Shown: piece by piece, positions 43,140 through 53,085 of the stretch
How positions within the stretch are numbered: position 1 is the stretch's first letter
Layout: each line of letters opens with the position of its first letter
Origin: Ensifer sp. IC3342
Lineage (GTDB): Bacteria; Pseudomonadota; Alphaproteobacteria; Rhizobiales; Rhizobiaceae
Reading direction: 5' to 3'
NCBI RefSeq assembly: GCF_020193655.1
Contig: NZ_JADYVE010000004.1
Span: 124,001-188,000, forward strand
DNA: 64,000 nucleotides
The notes under the pieces: generated by a model
The model's database searches: none
Told to the model about the DNA's origin: nothing
The model's input: the letters and a program-made list of their open reading frames with translations, nothing else
Position numbers and translations under genes: made by a program

Positions 43140-44027
43140 ATGACGAAGGCGAATGTGGGTTTCATCGGGCTCGGGCTGATGGGTCAGGGCATGGCGACGA
43201 ACATCATTAGAAAGGGCTGGCCGCTTGCGGTCATGGCGCATCGCAACCGGGCGCCGGTCGAAGCGCTCGTCGCCGAGGGCGCAACGGAAGTCAAAACGCC
43301 GCGCGAGATGGCGGAACGCTGCGACATCATCGTCCTCTGCGTCACAGGCTCGCCTGAGGTGCTGTCGGTTGTCGAAGGCGCGGACGGCATAGCCGCCGCG
43401 GGCAAGCCGCTCACCATCGTCGACTGCTCTACCTCGGATCCCTCCGTCACAATGAAACTCGCCGAGGATCTGGCCGGAAAAGGCATCACGCTCCTCGACG
43501 CGCCGCTCAGCCGCACGCCGGCCGATGCCGCCGCCGGCACGCTCGATGTCATGGTCGGCGGCGCTGACGACGATGTTCGGCGTGTCTGGCCCGTGCTCGA
43601 ATGCTTCGCCGGCCGCATCGTCCACACCGGGCCGACCGGCACCGGCCACACCATGAAGCTCCTCAACAACTTCCTGGCGATGGGCTACGCCGCGCTCTAT
43701 TCCGAGGCCTTGATGCTCGGCAGAAAGGCCGGTCTCACCCCGCAAGTCTTCGACAGCGTCATCCGCGGCGGCCGGATGGATTGCCCGTTCTACCAGACCT
43801 TCTTCCGCTGGGTGCTGGAGCGCGACCCGAATGCGCACAAATTCGCCATGCGCAACGCCTTCAAGGACATGAGCTATCTCGCGGCCTTCGCCAACGCGTC
43901 CGGCGCCGCCAACCCGATTGGCGCGGCCGTCCGCAATTCCTTCGCGCAGGCCGTCGGCACCGGTCACGGCGAAGATTATGTCCCGATGCTGTCCGATTTC
44001 ATCGCCGAGGCGAACGGGATCAAGTAA
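43140..44027 (+). CDS. beta-hydroxyacid dehydrogenase family NAD(P)-dependent oxidoreductase
   Basis: This 295-aa protein is started at ATG 43140 behind GGGAGG. It has the cofactor motif GLGLMGQGMATN near residue 12 and the catalytic Lys in HTMKLLNNFLAMG near 172. The substrate loop that usually reads DAPVSGG is here DAPLSRTPADAAAG, so the substrate differs from 3-hydroxyisobutyrate or threonate dehydrogenases. It stands alone between the broken ABC system and the inositol-type genes, and is separated from the latter by a mosaic repeat. No substrate can be named. Confidence 0.88.
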   Translation: MTKANVGFIGLGLMGQGMATNIIRKGWPLAVMAHRNRAPVEALVAEGATEVKTPREMAERCDIIVLCVTGSPEVLSVVEGADGIAAAGKPLTIVDCSTSDPSVTMKLAEDLAGKGITLLDAPLSRTPADAAAGTLDVMVGGADDDVRRVWPVLECFAGRIVHTGPTGTGHTMKLLNNFLAMGYAALYSEALMLGRKAGLTPQVFDSVIRGGRMDCPFYQTFFRWVLERDPNAHKFAMRNAFKDMSYLAAFANASGAANPIGAAVRNSFAQAVGTGHGEDYVPMLSDFIAEANGIK

Positions 44028-44041
44028 GCGCCCGCCTCCAC

Positions 44042-44102
44042 TGCAGCAATTCAAATTACTACAGCGTCCTTTGCGCGTCCGAAAAGACGCGCGGCGCTGT
44101 AG
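44042..44102. repeat. mosaic intergenic repeat, copy A
   Basis: GCAGCAATTCAAATTA is followed by a nested palindrome: CTACAGCG (44059-44066) pairs with CGCTGTAG (44095-44102), and GCGCGTC (44073-44079) with GACGCGC (44086-44092). Copies with small changes lie at 52844, 59041, 14121 and, in part, 3127. It may serve as a transcript end for the dehydrogenase gene. Confidence 0.7.
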
Positions 44103-44230
44103 CGAGCGGCGACGCGATGACAGGATTCCATCATTAGCAAAATGCAATCTTGCAGAAATGCGAGACGGCTGCCCGCCAATCGCTTTGACTGACGCCTCCC
44201 AAGTGATGAATGTGGCTCCAGGCCTGAAAT

Positions 44231-44244
44231 GGAATAAATGTTCC
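44231..44244. promoter_or_regulatory. IolR-type operator (GGAA-N6-TTCC)
   Basis: GGAATAAATGTTCC matches the GGAA-N6-TTCC palindrome reported, as I recall, for the S. meliloti repressor IolR. It lies 43 bp upstream of the IolI-like gene and would put it under inositol control. A TTGACT at 44184 could be a -35 element. Confidence 0.65.
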
Positions 44245-44286
44245 GATCAGGCGAAAGCCATTCCAAACATTCCTGGAGGACACTCA

Positions 44287-45099
44287 ATGACCGCCCTTCC
44301 CTTCGCCCTCAATCACATGGCCGCGCCCGGCCTGCCGTTTGATGCATTCTTCGCGCTCGCCAAGTCGCTTGGAATATCCGCGGTCGAAATTCGCAACGAT
44401 CTTTCCGGTAACGCGATCCTCGACGGTACCCGCCCGGAAGCGGTGAAGACGCTTGCCGAAAAGCACGGGGTGACGATCATCTCGATCAACGCGCTGCAAC
44501 GCTTCAACGAATGGAACGACAAGCGCGAAGCGGAAGCACGCGCGCTTACCTCTTATGCGCGTGATTGCGGCGCCGCGGCCCTGGTGCTGGTGCCGGTCAA
44601 TGATGGCAGCGGCCAGAAGGACGGTGAGCGCCAGGCAAACCTCAGAACCGCGCTGAAAGCCTTGAAGCCATTGCTGGAAACGGCGGGCATTACCGGGCTC
44701 GTAGAGCCGCTCGGCTTCGAGATCTGCTCGCTGCGCTCCAAGACCGAAGCCGTCGAGGCGATTCGGGAGGTCGGCGGCGAGGCGACATTCCGTCTCGTCC
44801 ACGACACCTTCCACCATCATCTTGCCGGCGAGGACGCGTTTTTCCCCGATATGACCGGGCTCGTGCATATTTCCGGCGTTAGCGACAAAGCGGTTACGGT
44901 CGCCGATATGCGCGATCCGCATCGCGTTCTCGTCGATGCGGAAGACAGGCTGGACAATGCGGGACAGATCCGGCGGCTCACCGGTCAGGGATACAAGGGC
45001 CCGTTTTCCTTCGAGCCCTTCGCGCCGTCGGTGCATGACCTCGCCGATCCAGCAAAGGCACTTCAGGAAAGCATGACTTATCTGCGAGCCAAGGCCTGA
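44287..45099 (+). CDS. IolI-like TIM-barrel isomerase/epimerase
   Basis: This 270-aa sugar phosphate isomerase/epimerase-type TIM barrel starts at ATG 44287 behind GGAGGACA. It begins MTALPFALNHMAAPGLPFDA and has metal-site elements EPLGFEICSL near 140, VHDTFHHHLAGED near 175, HISGVSD near 195 and FSFEPFAP near 240. The family includes inosose isomerase IolI and 2-keto-myo-inositol dehydratase IolE. An IolR-type box just upstream and an inositol-type transporter just downstream support an inosose isomerase role. The exact reaction is inferred. Confidence 0.8.
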   Translation: MTALPFALNHMAAPGLPFDAFFALAKSLGISAVEIRNDLSGNAILDGTRPEAVKTLAEKHGVTIISINALQRFNEWNDKREAEARALTSYARDCGAAALVLVPVNDGSGQKDGERQANLRTALKALKPLLETAGITGLVEPLGFEICSLRSKTEAVEAIREVGGEATFRLVHDTFHHHLAGEDAFFPDMTGLVHISGVSDKAVTVADMRDPHRVLVDAEDRLDNAGQIRRLTGQGYKGPFSFEPFAPSVHDLADPAKALQESMTYLRAKA

Positions 45100-45144
45100 T
45101 CATCCACTAAACACCGAAAATGGCTCGGGCGCCGCAAGACAGGC

Positions 45145-45179
45145 TTGACGGCGCCCGGATAAAATGGAATACATATTCC
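45145..45179 (+). promoter_or_regulatory. promoter with overlapping IolR-type operator
   Basis: TTGACG (45145-45150) is followed after 18-19 bp by ATACAT/TACATA, and GGAATACATATTCC (45166-45179) covers that -10 region. It is the second GGAA-N6-TTCC palindrome here and sits about 150 bp before the binding-protein gene. Repression by blocking RNA polymerase is the expected mode. Confidence 0.65.
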
Positions 45180-45326
45180 GTAATCGCAATTTGCTGGTTC
45201 GTTTATTCCGTTTTGACCGGACGCGCAGCGGGAGTGCGGCTTCCGGTTTGGAATGGGTGTGGCCACGAAGGTCGCACTTCCGGCAGGAGAAGGTGTCGCC
45301 GGGCACCGAATGTGGAGGAGAAAGAA

Positions 45327-46256
45327 ATGAAGAAATTTGTGCTGGGCGCCGCAATGGCCGTCATGATGTCGACGGCGGCGCATGCAGAGACCATCGGCGT
45401 GTCGATGGCGCTGTTCGACGACAACTTCCTGACGGTTCTGCGCAACGGCATGTCCGACTATGCGAAGACGCTCAATGGCGTCGAACTGCAGATCGAAGAC
45501 GCTCAGAACGACGTCGCGAAACAGCAGAGCCAGATCCAGAACTTCATCGCTGCTGGCGTCGATGCCATCATCGTCAACCCGGTCGACACCGATGCGACAG
45601 CCGCCATGTCGAAGATCGCTGCGGACGCTGGCATTGCGCTCGTTTACGTCAACCGCGAGCCGGTGAATGTCGACAGCCTGCCGGACAAACAGGCCTTCGT
45701 CGCCTCGAACGAGCTGGAATCCGGCACGTTGGAAACCCTGGAGATCTGCAAGATGCTCGGCGGCAAGGGCAAGGCCGTGGTCATGATGGGCGAGCTTTCC
45801 AACCAGGCCGCCCGCATGCGCACGAAGGACGTGCATGACGTGCTTGCCACCGAACAGTGCAAGGGCATCGAGATCGTCGAAGAGCAGACGGCCAACTGGT
45901 CGCGCACCCAGGGCGCCGACCTCGTAACCAACTGGCTCTCCGCCGGCCTTGAGTTCGACGCCGTCATTTCGAACAACGATGAAATGGCGATCGGTGCCAT
46001 CCAGGCGCTGAAGGCTGCCGGCCGTTCGATGGACTCGGTCGTCATCGGCGGCGTCGATGCCACCCAGGATGCGCTCGCCGCCATGGCAGCCGGCGACCTT
46101 GACGTGACCGTATTCCAGAACGCCGCCGGCCAGGGCCAGGGTTCGGTCGATGCCGCACTGAAGCTCGCCAAGGGCGAACCGGTCGAAAAGAAGGTCTACA
46201 TCCCCTTCGAGCTCGTGACGAAGGAAAACCTGGACAAATACCAGGCAAAGAACTGA
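45327..46256 (+). CDS. ibpA: inositol-type sugar ABC transporter binding protein (IbpA-like)
   Basis: This 309-aa periplasmic binding protein of the CUT2 (RbsB) class starts at ATG 45327 behind GGAGGAGAAAG. The signal peptide MKKFVLGAAMAVMMSTAAHA ends at an AHA site. The mature protein has the RbsB-like segments DAIIVNPVDTDATAAMSKIA, SNNDEMAIGAIQAL and VIGGVDATQDALAAM. The two IolR-type boxes and the IolI-like neighbour point to myo-inositol as ligand, as in the ibpA-iatA-iatP system of S. meliloti. Ribose-like sugars remain possible. Confidence 0.82.
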   Translation: MKKFVLGAAMAVMMSTAAHAETIGVSMALFDDNFLTVLRNGMSDYAKTLNGVELQIEDAQNDVAKQQSQIQNFIAAGVDAIIVNPVDTDATAAMSKIAADAGIALVYVNREPVNVDSLPDKQAFVASNELESGTLETLEICKMLGGKGKAVVMMGELSNQAARMRTKDVHDVLATEQCKGIEIVEEQTANWSRTQGADLVTNWLSAGLEFDAVISNNDEMAIGAIQALKAAGRSMDSVVIGGVDATQDALAAMAAGDLDVTVFQNAAGQGQGSVDAALKLAKGEPVEKKVYIPFELVTKENLDKYQAKN

Positions 46257-46402
46257 TCGTTCGCTTGGGGGCGCGGCTGGAGCCGCGCTCCCTCCTGAAA
46301 TCAGGTCCCCGCACAAAGCCCTGACCGTTGGGCTCAATGAGAAGGCGTATTCGCCCACCGCGGGACTTTTCGGCCAGAGCCGGAAACTGGGAGGCTATGA
46401 GA

Positions 46403-47944
46403 ATGACGCTCAGTCCCACAACCATGGCAGCCGTGCGTGCGAGTGGCGCCATACCGAATGCGGAATATCTTCTCTCCGCCGAAGGTGTGCGCAAGGAATT
46501 TCCGGGCGTGGTGGCGCTCGATGACGTCGAGTTCAAGCTGAAGCGCGGCACCGTGCATGCACTCATGGGCGAGAACGGCGCCGGCAAATCCACCCTGATG
46601 AAGATACTCGCCGGCATCTACCAGCCGGACCGGGGAGAGGTGAAGCTCCGCGGCGTCGACATCCAATTGAAATCACCGCTCGACGCGCTCGAAAACGGCA
46701 TCGCCATGATCCATCAGGAACTGAACCTGATGCCGTTCATGACGGTCGCGGAAAACATCTGGATCCGTCGCGAACCGAAGAACCGGTTCGGCTTCGTCGA
46801 TCACGGCGAAATGCGCCGCATGACCGCCAAGTTGTTCCAGCGGCTGAAGATCAATCTCGATCCGGAGATCGAAGTCCGTCACCTCTCCGTCGCCAACCGT
46901 CAAATGGTCGAAATCGCCAAGGCGGTTTCCTACGAATCCGACGTCCTCATCATGGACGAGCCGACATCGGCACTGACCGAGCGCGAGGTTGCGCACCTGT
47001 TCGAGATCATCCGCGACCTCAGATCGCAAGGCATCGGTATCGTTTACATCACCCACAAGATGAATGAGCTCTTCGAGATCGCCGACGAATTCTCGGTGTT
47101 CCGCGACGGCAAATATATCGGCACGCACGCCTCAAGCAATGTCACCCGCGACGACATCATCCGCATGATGGTTGGCCGCGAGATCACCCAGATGTTCCCG
47201 AAGGAGGAGGTGCCGATCGGCGACGTCGTGCTGTCGGTCAAGAACCTCACGCTCGATGGCGTGTTCCGCGACGTGTCCTTCGATGTGCGCGCCGGCGAAA
47301 TCCTCGGCGTTGCCGGACTCGTCGGCTCCGGCCGCTCGAACGTCGCCGAGACCCTCTTCGGCGTCACGCCGGCGAGTTCGGGCACGATTGCGATCGATGG
47401 CAAAGAGGTCGCGATCGACAACCCCAACACGGCGATCCGCCATCGCATGGCGTTCCTCACCGAGGACCGCAAGGACACCGGCTGCCTGCTCATCCTCGAC
47501 ATTCTCGAAAACATGCAGATCGCGGTGCTGCAGGACAAGTTCGTCAAGCGCGGCTTCGTCAGTGAGAAGGCGATCACCGCCGCCTGCGAGGAGATGAGCC
47601 GGAAGCTGCGCGTCAAGACGCCGAACCTGCAGGAGCGCATCGAAAACCTGTCGGGAGGCAATCAGCAGAAGGTGTTGATCGGCCGCTGGCTGCTCACCAA
47701 TCCACGCATTCTCATCCTTGATGAGCCGACACGCGGCATCGATGTCGGCGCCAAGGCGGAAATCCACCGCCTTGTTACCGAACTCGCCCGCAACGGCGTC
47801 GCGGTCATCATGATCTCGTCGGAAATGCCCGAAGTGCTCGGCATGAGCGACCGGATCATGGTGATGCATGAGGGCCGCGTCACCGGCTTCCTCGACCGAG
47901 CCGAAGCGACCCAGATCAAGGTCATGGAACTTGCCGCGCGCTGA
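46403..47944 (+). CDS. iatA: inositol-type ABC transporter ATPase (IatA-like, two ATPase domains)
   Basis: This 513-aa CUT2 ATPase has two fused nucleotide-binding domains. I prefer ATG 46403 because GGGAGG is then 8 nt away; ATG 46397 is too close to it. The first domain has Walker [10 protein letters not shown] near residue 50 and a degenerate signature, [14 protein letters not shown]. The second has a normal signature, [15 protein letters not shown], and Walker [14 protein letters not shown]. This asymmetry is usual for RbsA-type proteins. It energises the permease 33 bp downstream. Confidence 0.88.
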   Translation: MTLSPTTMAAVRASGAIPNAEYLLSAEGVRKEFPGVVALDDVEFKLKRGTVHALMGENGAGKSTLMKILAGIYQPDRGEVKLRGVDIQLKSPLDALENGIAMIHQELNLMPFMTVAENIWIRREPKNRFGFVDHGEMRRMTAKLFQRLKINLDPEIEVRHLSVANRQMVEIAKAVSYESDVLIMDEPTSALTEREVAHLFEIIRDLRSQGIGIVYITHKMNELFEIADEFSVFRDGKYIGTHASSNVTRDDIIRMMVGREITQMFPKEEVPIGDVVLSVKNLTLDGVFRDVSFDVRAGEILGVAGLVGSGRSNVAETLFGVTPASSGTIAIDGKEVAIDNPNTAIRHRMAFLTEDRKDTGCLLILDILENMQIAVLQDKFVKRGFVSEKAITAACEEMSRKLRVKTPNLQERIENLSGGNQQKVLIGRWLLTNPRILILDEPTRGIDVGAKAEIHRLVTELARNGVAVIMISSEMPEVLGMSDRIMVMHEGRVTGFLDRAEATQIKVMELAAR

Positions 47945-47977
47945 TACGCGCGATGCCGACCGCAGGGAGGACAGAAA

Positions 47978-49003
47978 ATGGATACCAATGTCGCCGCACA
48001 TGGCACGAGCACGACCCTTGTAGGGTCAAGGCGGCGCATGCCGCCCGAATTCAACATCTTCCTGGTGTTGCTCGGGATTGCCCTTGTCTACGAAATTCTC
48101 GGCTGGATCTTCGTCGGCCAGAGCTTCCTGATGAATTCCCAGCGGCTGACGATCATGATCCTGCAGGTCTCGGTGATCGGCATCATCGCTGTTGGGGTGA
48201 CGCAGGTGATCATCACCGGCGGCATCGACCTTTCATCGGGATCGGTCGTCGGAATGACGGCGATGATCTCGGCGAGCGTCGCACAAGCATCCACCTGGCC
48301 ACGTGCACTTTATCCATCGCTCACCGATCTTCCGGCGATCGTGCCGATCGGCCTCGGCGTCGGCATCGGCCTCATCGCCGGCTATATCAATGGTCAGCTG
48401 ATCGCCAAGACCAAGATTCCACCCTTCATCGCCACGCTCGGCATGATGGTCTCGGCGCGCGGCGTCTCCAAGTGGTACACCAAAGGCCAGCCTGTCTCCG
48501 GTCTTACCGACCAGTTCAACTTCATCGGCACGGGCATCTGGCCGGTTGTCGTCTTCCTCGTCGTCGCGCTGATCTTCCACATCGCGCTGCGCTACACCCG
48601 CTACGGCAAGTTCACCTACGCGATCGGCGCCAACGTGCAGGCTGCGCGCGTATCCGGCATCAATGTCGAGGCGCATCTGATCAAGGTCTATGCAATCGCC
48701 GGCATGCTCGCAGGTCTGGCAGGCGTCGTCACCGCAGCACGCGCCCAGACCGCACAGGCCGGCATGGGCGTGATGTATGAACTCGATGCCATTGCTGCCA
48801 CCGTTATCGGCGGCACGTCGCTGACCGGCGGTGTTGGCCGCATCACCGGGACCGTCATCGGTACGGTGATCCTCGGGGTCATGACTTCTGGTTTCACGTT
48901 CCTGAGGGTCGATGCCTACTACCAGGAGATCGTTAAGGGCGTGATCATCGTCGCCGCCGTCGTTGTCGACGTCTATCGCCAGAAGGGTAGAAAGAAAACC
49001 TAA
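47978..49003 (+). CDS. iatP: inositol-type ABC transporter permease (IatP-like)
   Basis: This 341-aa CUT2 permease has about ten hydrophobic segments. Family marks are [20 protein letters not shown] near 75, [15 protein letters not shown] near 150 and [19 protein letters not shown] near 270. It forms the channel for the IbpA/IatA system. It ends 40 bp before a clear terminator hairpin, which closes the operon. Confidence 0.9.
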   Translation: MDTNVAAHGTSTTLVGSRRRMPPEFNIFLVLLGIALVYEILGWIFVGQSFLMNSQRLTIMILQVSVIGIIAVGVTQVIITGGIDLSSGSVVGMTAMISASVAQASTWPRALYPSLTDLPAIVPIGLGVGIGLIAGYINGQLIAKTKIPPFIATLGMMVSARGVSKWYTKGQPVSGLTDQFNFIGTGIWPVVVFLVVALIFHIALRYTRYGKFTYAIGANVQAARVSGINVEAHLIKVYAIAGMLAGLAGVVTAARAQTAQAGMGVMYELDAIAATVIGGTSLTGGVGRITGTVIGTVILGVMTSGFTFLRVDAYYQEIVKGVIIVAAVVVDVYRQKGRKKT

Positions 49004-49044
49004 GTTTCAGAAAGAAAATTTATCCTCCCAGAGAAGTGACTGGG

Positions 49045-49066
49045 CGGAATGGTGAAAGCCGTTCCG
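49045..49066 (+). terminator. Rho-independent terminator of the inositol-type transporter operon
   Basis: CGGAATGG (49045-49052) pairs with CCGTTCCG (49059-49066), eight pairs with one wobble, around a TGAAAG loop. It is followed by GCTCTTTTCTTTCG. It lies 42 bp after the permease stop. Confidence 0.75.
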
Positions 49067-49696
49067 GCTCTTTTCTTTCGCTTGTATTGCTAAAGCCAGC
49101 GATTTGTTCGTCCGTCGACGCATGCTTTCCCTGCAAGGCAGCCCCGTAGACTTCGCTCTGGCAGAAGCGCCATCGATACACTATACAGCCAGCATCTAAA
49201 ACCATCGGAGATTTATCATGTTATCGCAGCGCAAGCTTGCGAGCCAGTTCCAGCCGCGTTTTGTTCATCAGCTTTGGAACGCGATGCTTCGGGTTCAGAC
49301 CCGCGAAACAGCTTCCCTCTTCGGCCCCCGCGGCCGGTAAGGCGTGACGCCTCGCATTCCATCTTCCCAACAGCCCCCGCCTTGGATTGCGCGTCCAATC
49401 AGACGCGCAAAACGGGGCAGTAACGCCACACTGCCCCACCCCCGCGGTACTCGGCGCTCCAGTGCCGTGCGAGCGCTTAATTACGCAGTAACAATTATCA
49501 TATAATTCTGCTCGTTATACGAGAACGTTGCCAAGCCTATTCCCCTTGAGTGGAAGGCTTGAGGCATGATGCGGACGTTCCGCGCCGGTCAGTCCGGAAT
49601 TTTTTCATGACTTATTACTCGCTTGCGGCCTCGTCAGGAGGTTGCGTGAAGTCCATTGCGCGTCCAGCGCAGCAAGGTTTCCCGGGGAGAGATTGC
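49067..49696. other. 630-bp gap before the chemoreceptor gene, with a possible promoter
   Basis: No convincing gene is present. The frames at 49216-49439 are low-complexity shadows. A perfect TATAAT at 49501-49506 with a weak TTAATT 18 bp upstream could be the chemoreceptor promoter. A small palindrome, CTCGTTATACGAG, follows it at about 49510 to 49522. Confidence 0.4.
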
Positions 49697-51502
49697 ATGA
49701 AATTATCTATTGCGCGCGGCTTGGCGATCTTTGGGGCGATCGTCACCGCCGGTTTGCTAATTTCCATTGGCATCAAGACATACGCCTTCGACAAGCTCAG
49801 GGTAAACGGCCCCGTCTATACGCAGGTGGTCTACGGGAAGGACCTGATCGCCGACATCCTGCCGCCGCCGTTGTACACGGTGGAGTCATACATGCTGGCG
49901 ATGGAGGCCGTATCCGATCCCGAACTCGCCAAAGGCAACCTCGACAAGATTGAGACCTTGAAACGGGCCTTCGACGACCGGCGCGCCTACTGGAAAGCGT
50001 CGCCTGCTCCCGAAACGCTCAAGGCAAAGCTGGAGAACGGTGTTATCGGCAGAGCCGATGCCTATTGGGCAACGATGCAAGAAAAGTTCCTCGCTCCGCT
50101 CCGGGACGGCGATGCGGCTTCCGCGGCGCAGGCGATGGGCGAGCTGAAGGCAAGTTTCCACCACCATGAAGTCGCGGTCAATGAACTGGTCGCTATGGCA
50201 GACACGTTCCTGCAGGAGCAGGAAGCAGTTGCAGCGTCGGACACGTCCAGCCTTTCCTGGGCCGCCACCCTGAGTTCGGCGATGTCCGTCCTTCTGCTGC
50301 TCGCCGGCCTTTGGTTCTTCCGCCATCGCGCGGTGAAGCCTCTGGCCACCATGTCTGACTTTATGCAGACGTTGGCGGCTGGCGACTACGACCGCGAGGT
50401 TCCCTATGCCGGGCGCCCCGATGAGATCGGCATGGTCGCAAGGTCCGTCGCCGTGTTCCGGCAAGCGGCAATCGAGCGCCGCAATGCGCGGGAGCGGACG
50501 GACGAGGAGCGCCGCCTGCGGGACGAACAAGAGGCAGCCCACGCACGAAGGAAAGCGATCGAGGAGAAGGGCCGGCTGCAAGTCATAGAACATCTGACCC
50601 GCGGACTGGCGCGCCTGTCTGCCGGCGATCTCTCCATCTGCATCGAGGATCGCTTCTCCGATGAGTACGAGGAGTTGAGAGCTGAGTTCAACACGAGCGT
50701 TGAACGGCTCGCTGAAACGATCTCCAGCGTCCTCAACGCGACCGCCAAGCTCAGCACGAGCTCGTCGGAGATTGCCGGGGCGACCGATGATCTGGCCAAA
50801 CGGACGGAGCAGCAGGCGGCCTCGCTCGAACAGACCGCCTCCGCCATCAACGAGATCACGGCGACGGCACACAATTCCTCGGCGCGTGCGCGAGAGGCAA
50901 GCCTGGTGATGGTCGCGGCGAAAGACAGCGCCGAAAAATCCGCGATTGTCGTGCGCGACGCGGTGGCCGCCATGGAGCGCATCGCGCGGTCCTCCGAGCA
51001 GATCCAGCAGATCATCAACGTCATTGACCAGATCGCTTTCCAGACCAATCTCCTGGCGCTCAATGCCGGCGTCGAGGCTGCGCGTGCAGGCGAAGCAGGC
51101 AAAGGCTTTGCCGTCGTCGCCCAGGAGGTGCGGGAATTGGCCGGTCGCTCCGCCAGTGCCGCCAAAGAGATCAAAATGCTGATCGAGGCGTCGACACGGG
51201 AAGTCGCTGGTGGCGTGGAGCTTGTGAACCAGACGGGCGAGGCGTTGGTCGGGATCGAGGGGCATGTGCAGCAGGTGACCGACCTGATCAGCGCGATCGT
51301 GACTGCCGCGACCGCACAGTCGACTGCATTGTCCGAGATCGATGCCACTCTCCATAGAATGGATGAAGTGACGCAACGGAATGCAGCGATGGTCGAGGAG
51401 ACCAATGCGGCCTGCCGTGAGCTGAGCAACGAAGTGGGAGACCTCAACCGCATGGCGGGCCGCTTTCAGGTGCTCGGCCGCGCAAGCAGGCTCGCGGCTT
51501 AA
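49697..51502 (+). CDS. methyl-accepting chemotaxis protein
   Basis: This 601-aa chemoreceptor is started at ATG 49697 behind GGGGAGAG. It has TM1 at about residues 6-27 and a periplasmic sensor of about 155 residues rich in helices, like the four-helix-bundle type. TM2 is at about 187-208, followed by HAMP ([20 protein letters not shown]) and a second HAMP-like region near 300. The signalling hairpin is centred on [20 protein letters not shown] near 450. No C-terminal CheR-docking pentapeptide is visible. It lies alone between two sugar transporter loci, so it may sense one of those sugars. Confidence 0.95.
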   Translation: MKLSIARGLAIFGAIVTAGLLISIGIKTYAFDKLRVNGPVYTQVVYGKDLIADILPPPLYTVESYMLAMEAVSDPELAKGNLDKIETLKRAFDDRRAYWKASPAPETLKAKLENGVIGRADAYWATMQEKFLAPLRDGDAASAAQAMGELKASFHHHEVAVNELVAMADTFLQEQEAVAASDTSSLSWAATLSSAMSVLLLLAGLWFFRHRAVKPLATMSDFMQTLAAGDYDREVPYAGRPDEIGMVARSVAVFRQAAIERRNARERTDEERRLRDEQEAAHARRKAIEEKGRLQVIEHLTRGLARLSAGDLSICIEDRFSDEYEELRAEFNTSVERLAETISSVLNATAKLSTSSSEIAGATDDLAKRTEQQAASLEQTASAINEITATAHNSSARAREASLVMVAAKDSAEKSAIVVRDAVAAMERIARSSEQIQQIINVIDQIAFQTNLLALNAGVEAARAGEAGKGFAVVAQEVRELAGRSASAAKEIKMLIEASTREVAGGVELVNQTGEALVGIEGHVQQVTDLISAIVTAATAQSTALSEIDATLHRMDEVTQRNAAMVEETNAACRELSNEVGDLNRMAGRFQVLGRASRLAA

Positions 51503-51784
51503 CGTCAAGAAGAGGCGCTGACAGGGCCGCCCTCCAAGTAGGCGGGGGCCTAACGTGCCGCGCCCGCTGCGTTCAGCCTAGGCGCTTCCGTGCCGGGATG
51601 CCGCAACGGCTTAAGCGTCTCCTTGGCACCTGTGGGGTTTGATTCCGCTGCAGGCACCTGCGCCCCAGGCGACACCTGATCGTCGCAGATTGGCTAAGAA
51701 TGAAGCGAGCGCGCGCGGCATCGCGGCCCCCTCCCCCTTGTGGGACGGATTCGGCAAGGGGGCGGCTATCAAGATGTCGGAGCC

Positions 51785-52816
51785 CTATTTACCTATCCAC
51801 CGCCGCGACGGTGCGGTCACCGAATTGCGGACCACTAGATCAGGCCTCAGCAGGATCTCGGCCTCGGCGGGGCGCCTGTCGGAAAGAAGGTCGAGCAGGA
51901 GTGCCATGGCCTGCTTTCCGATCAGCGTGCGCGGCTGACGGATCGTGGTCAATGCCGGCGTCATGAACGTCGCCTGCGGCACGTCGTCGAAGCCGGTCAC
52001 CGAAAAATCACCGGGTATGTCATAGCCGCGTGTCTTAAGCCCGATCATCACGCCGAGCGCCGTCTGGTCGTTGACGCACATGAAAGCGGTCGGCAGCGTG
52101 TCGCGCACGAAGAGCCGTTCGACCGCGGCTCTTCCACTCTCGAGCGTGCCGTCGCCCTCCTGGACGAGCCGGAACTCCGCCGGCACGCCGGCTGCGTCGA
52201 GCCCCGCGTCGTATCCGGAGCGTCTCCTCTTATAGGCAAGCCGCGTGCGGGAATCACCGATAAAGGCAATCTTGCGGTGGCCTTCGGCGATCAGGAGATC
52301 GACCACCTTGCGCGCCCCCTCGATATCGTCAATGCCGACATAGGGGATGCCGCCGTTGAAGACAGGCTCGAAGATGCCGACGCTCGGTGGCAATCGCGCC
52401 GTCATCGTCTCATGGCCGAATGGCAGTATGCCAGTAAAAAGGATCAGGCCCGCCGCCTGATTGGAGTTGAGAAACTTCAGATATTCCAGCGCGCGTTGGG
52501 CGTCGTTCTGCGTATGGCCGATCAGCACGCCATAGCCATGCGATCGCGCCTCGTTTTCCAGCCCGACGAGAATGCTGGAAAAGTTGGGGTCGCCGATATC
52601 CGGGGCAACGACCAGAATCATGTTCGACCGGCCGAGCCTGAGGCTGCGCGCCATGGCATTGGTCGTATAGCCCGTAATGGCAATGGCCTGGTTGACCTTC
52701 AGTCGCGTGGACTTCGCAACCTTCTCCGGCGTGTGAATTGCCCGCGATACCGTCGCGATCGAAACTTCGGCGATCCTGGCGACGTCTTCGATGGTTGCGG
52801 GCGTGGATTCCGACAC
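51785..52816 (-). CDS. LacI family regulator of the downstream CUT2 transporter
   Basis: This 343-aa LacI-type repressor has the HTH TIEDVARIAEVSIATVSRAI at the N-terminus and the effector domain from about residue 62 (MILVVAPDIGDPNFSSILVG, CVNDQTALGVMIGLKTRGYD). It is divergent from an ABC transporter operon. Two identical 14-bp palindromes lie between the regulator and transporter genes and are its probable operators. The inducer should be the sugar carried by that transporter, which is unknown. Confidence 0.94.
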   Translation of the reverse strand: MSESTPATIEDVARIAEVSIATVSRAIHTPEKVAKSTRLKVNQAIAITGYTTNAMARSLRLGRSNMILVVAPDIGDPNFSSILVGLENEARSHGYGVLIGHTQNDAQRALEYLKFLNSNQAAGLILFTGILPFGHETMTARLPPSVGIFEPVFNGGIPYVGIDDIEGARKVVDLLIAEGHRKIAFIGDSRTRLAYKRRRSGYDAGLDAAGVPAEFRLVQEGDGTLESGRAAVERLFVRDTLPTAFMCVNDQTALGVMIGLKTRGYDIPGDFSVTGFDDVPQATFMTPALTTIRQPRTLIGKQAMALLLDLLSDRRPAEAEILLRPDLVVRNSVTAPSRRWIGK

Positions 52817-52843
52817 TCTCGCTCTGCCTTGCGTCTCGTCTAC

Positions 52844-52942
52844 AGCATGTTTCCTTAAATCGCATCCGACTTAAGGAAACATGCAGCGATTCAAAGTGCT
52901 ACGGCGATCTTTGCGCGTCTAATAAGACGCGCGGCGCTGTAG
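52844..52942. repeat. mosaic intergenic repeat, copy B (fullest copy)
   Basis: The left part is a palindrome, GCATGTTTCCTTAA...TTAAGGAAACATGC. It is joined to GCAGCGATTCAAAGTGCTAC and to the GCGCGTCTAATAAGACGCGC hairpin ending CGCTGTAG. It shows the modular order seen in part in the other four copies. It lies between the LacI gene and the operators of the CUT2 operon. Confidence 0.7.
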
Positions 52943-53011
52943 GCAGCGGGACACTACACGCACTTCCGGCCACGTCAAAGGCTGCACCGGAAATTCCTGC
53001 GTAAGTCTCGA

Positions 53012-53046
53012 TGTAAACCTTTACATGACGCGTGTAAAGGTTTACA
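53012..53046. promoter_or_regulatory. double LacI operator, TGTAAA-N2-TTTACA
   Basis: TGTAAACCTTTACA (53012-53025) and TGTAAAGGTTTACA (53033-53046) are two 14-bp palindromic sites that are also reverse complements of each other. The block with its flanks forms a 15-nt perfect inverted repeat with a 7-nt centre. The centres are 21 bp apart, two helical turns. The transporter gene starts 40 bp further on. Confidence 0.85.
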
Positions 53047-53085
53047 TAGCCCAGAAAGCGGAAGGGAGCCGCAAGGGGGAATTCG

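Noticed and set aside
49216-49439. Two short minus-strand frames (60 and 72 codons) after the inositol-type operon
   Set aside because: The composition is low-complexity Arg/Ala/Gly with no start signal and no family resemblance.
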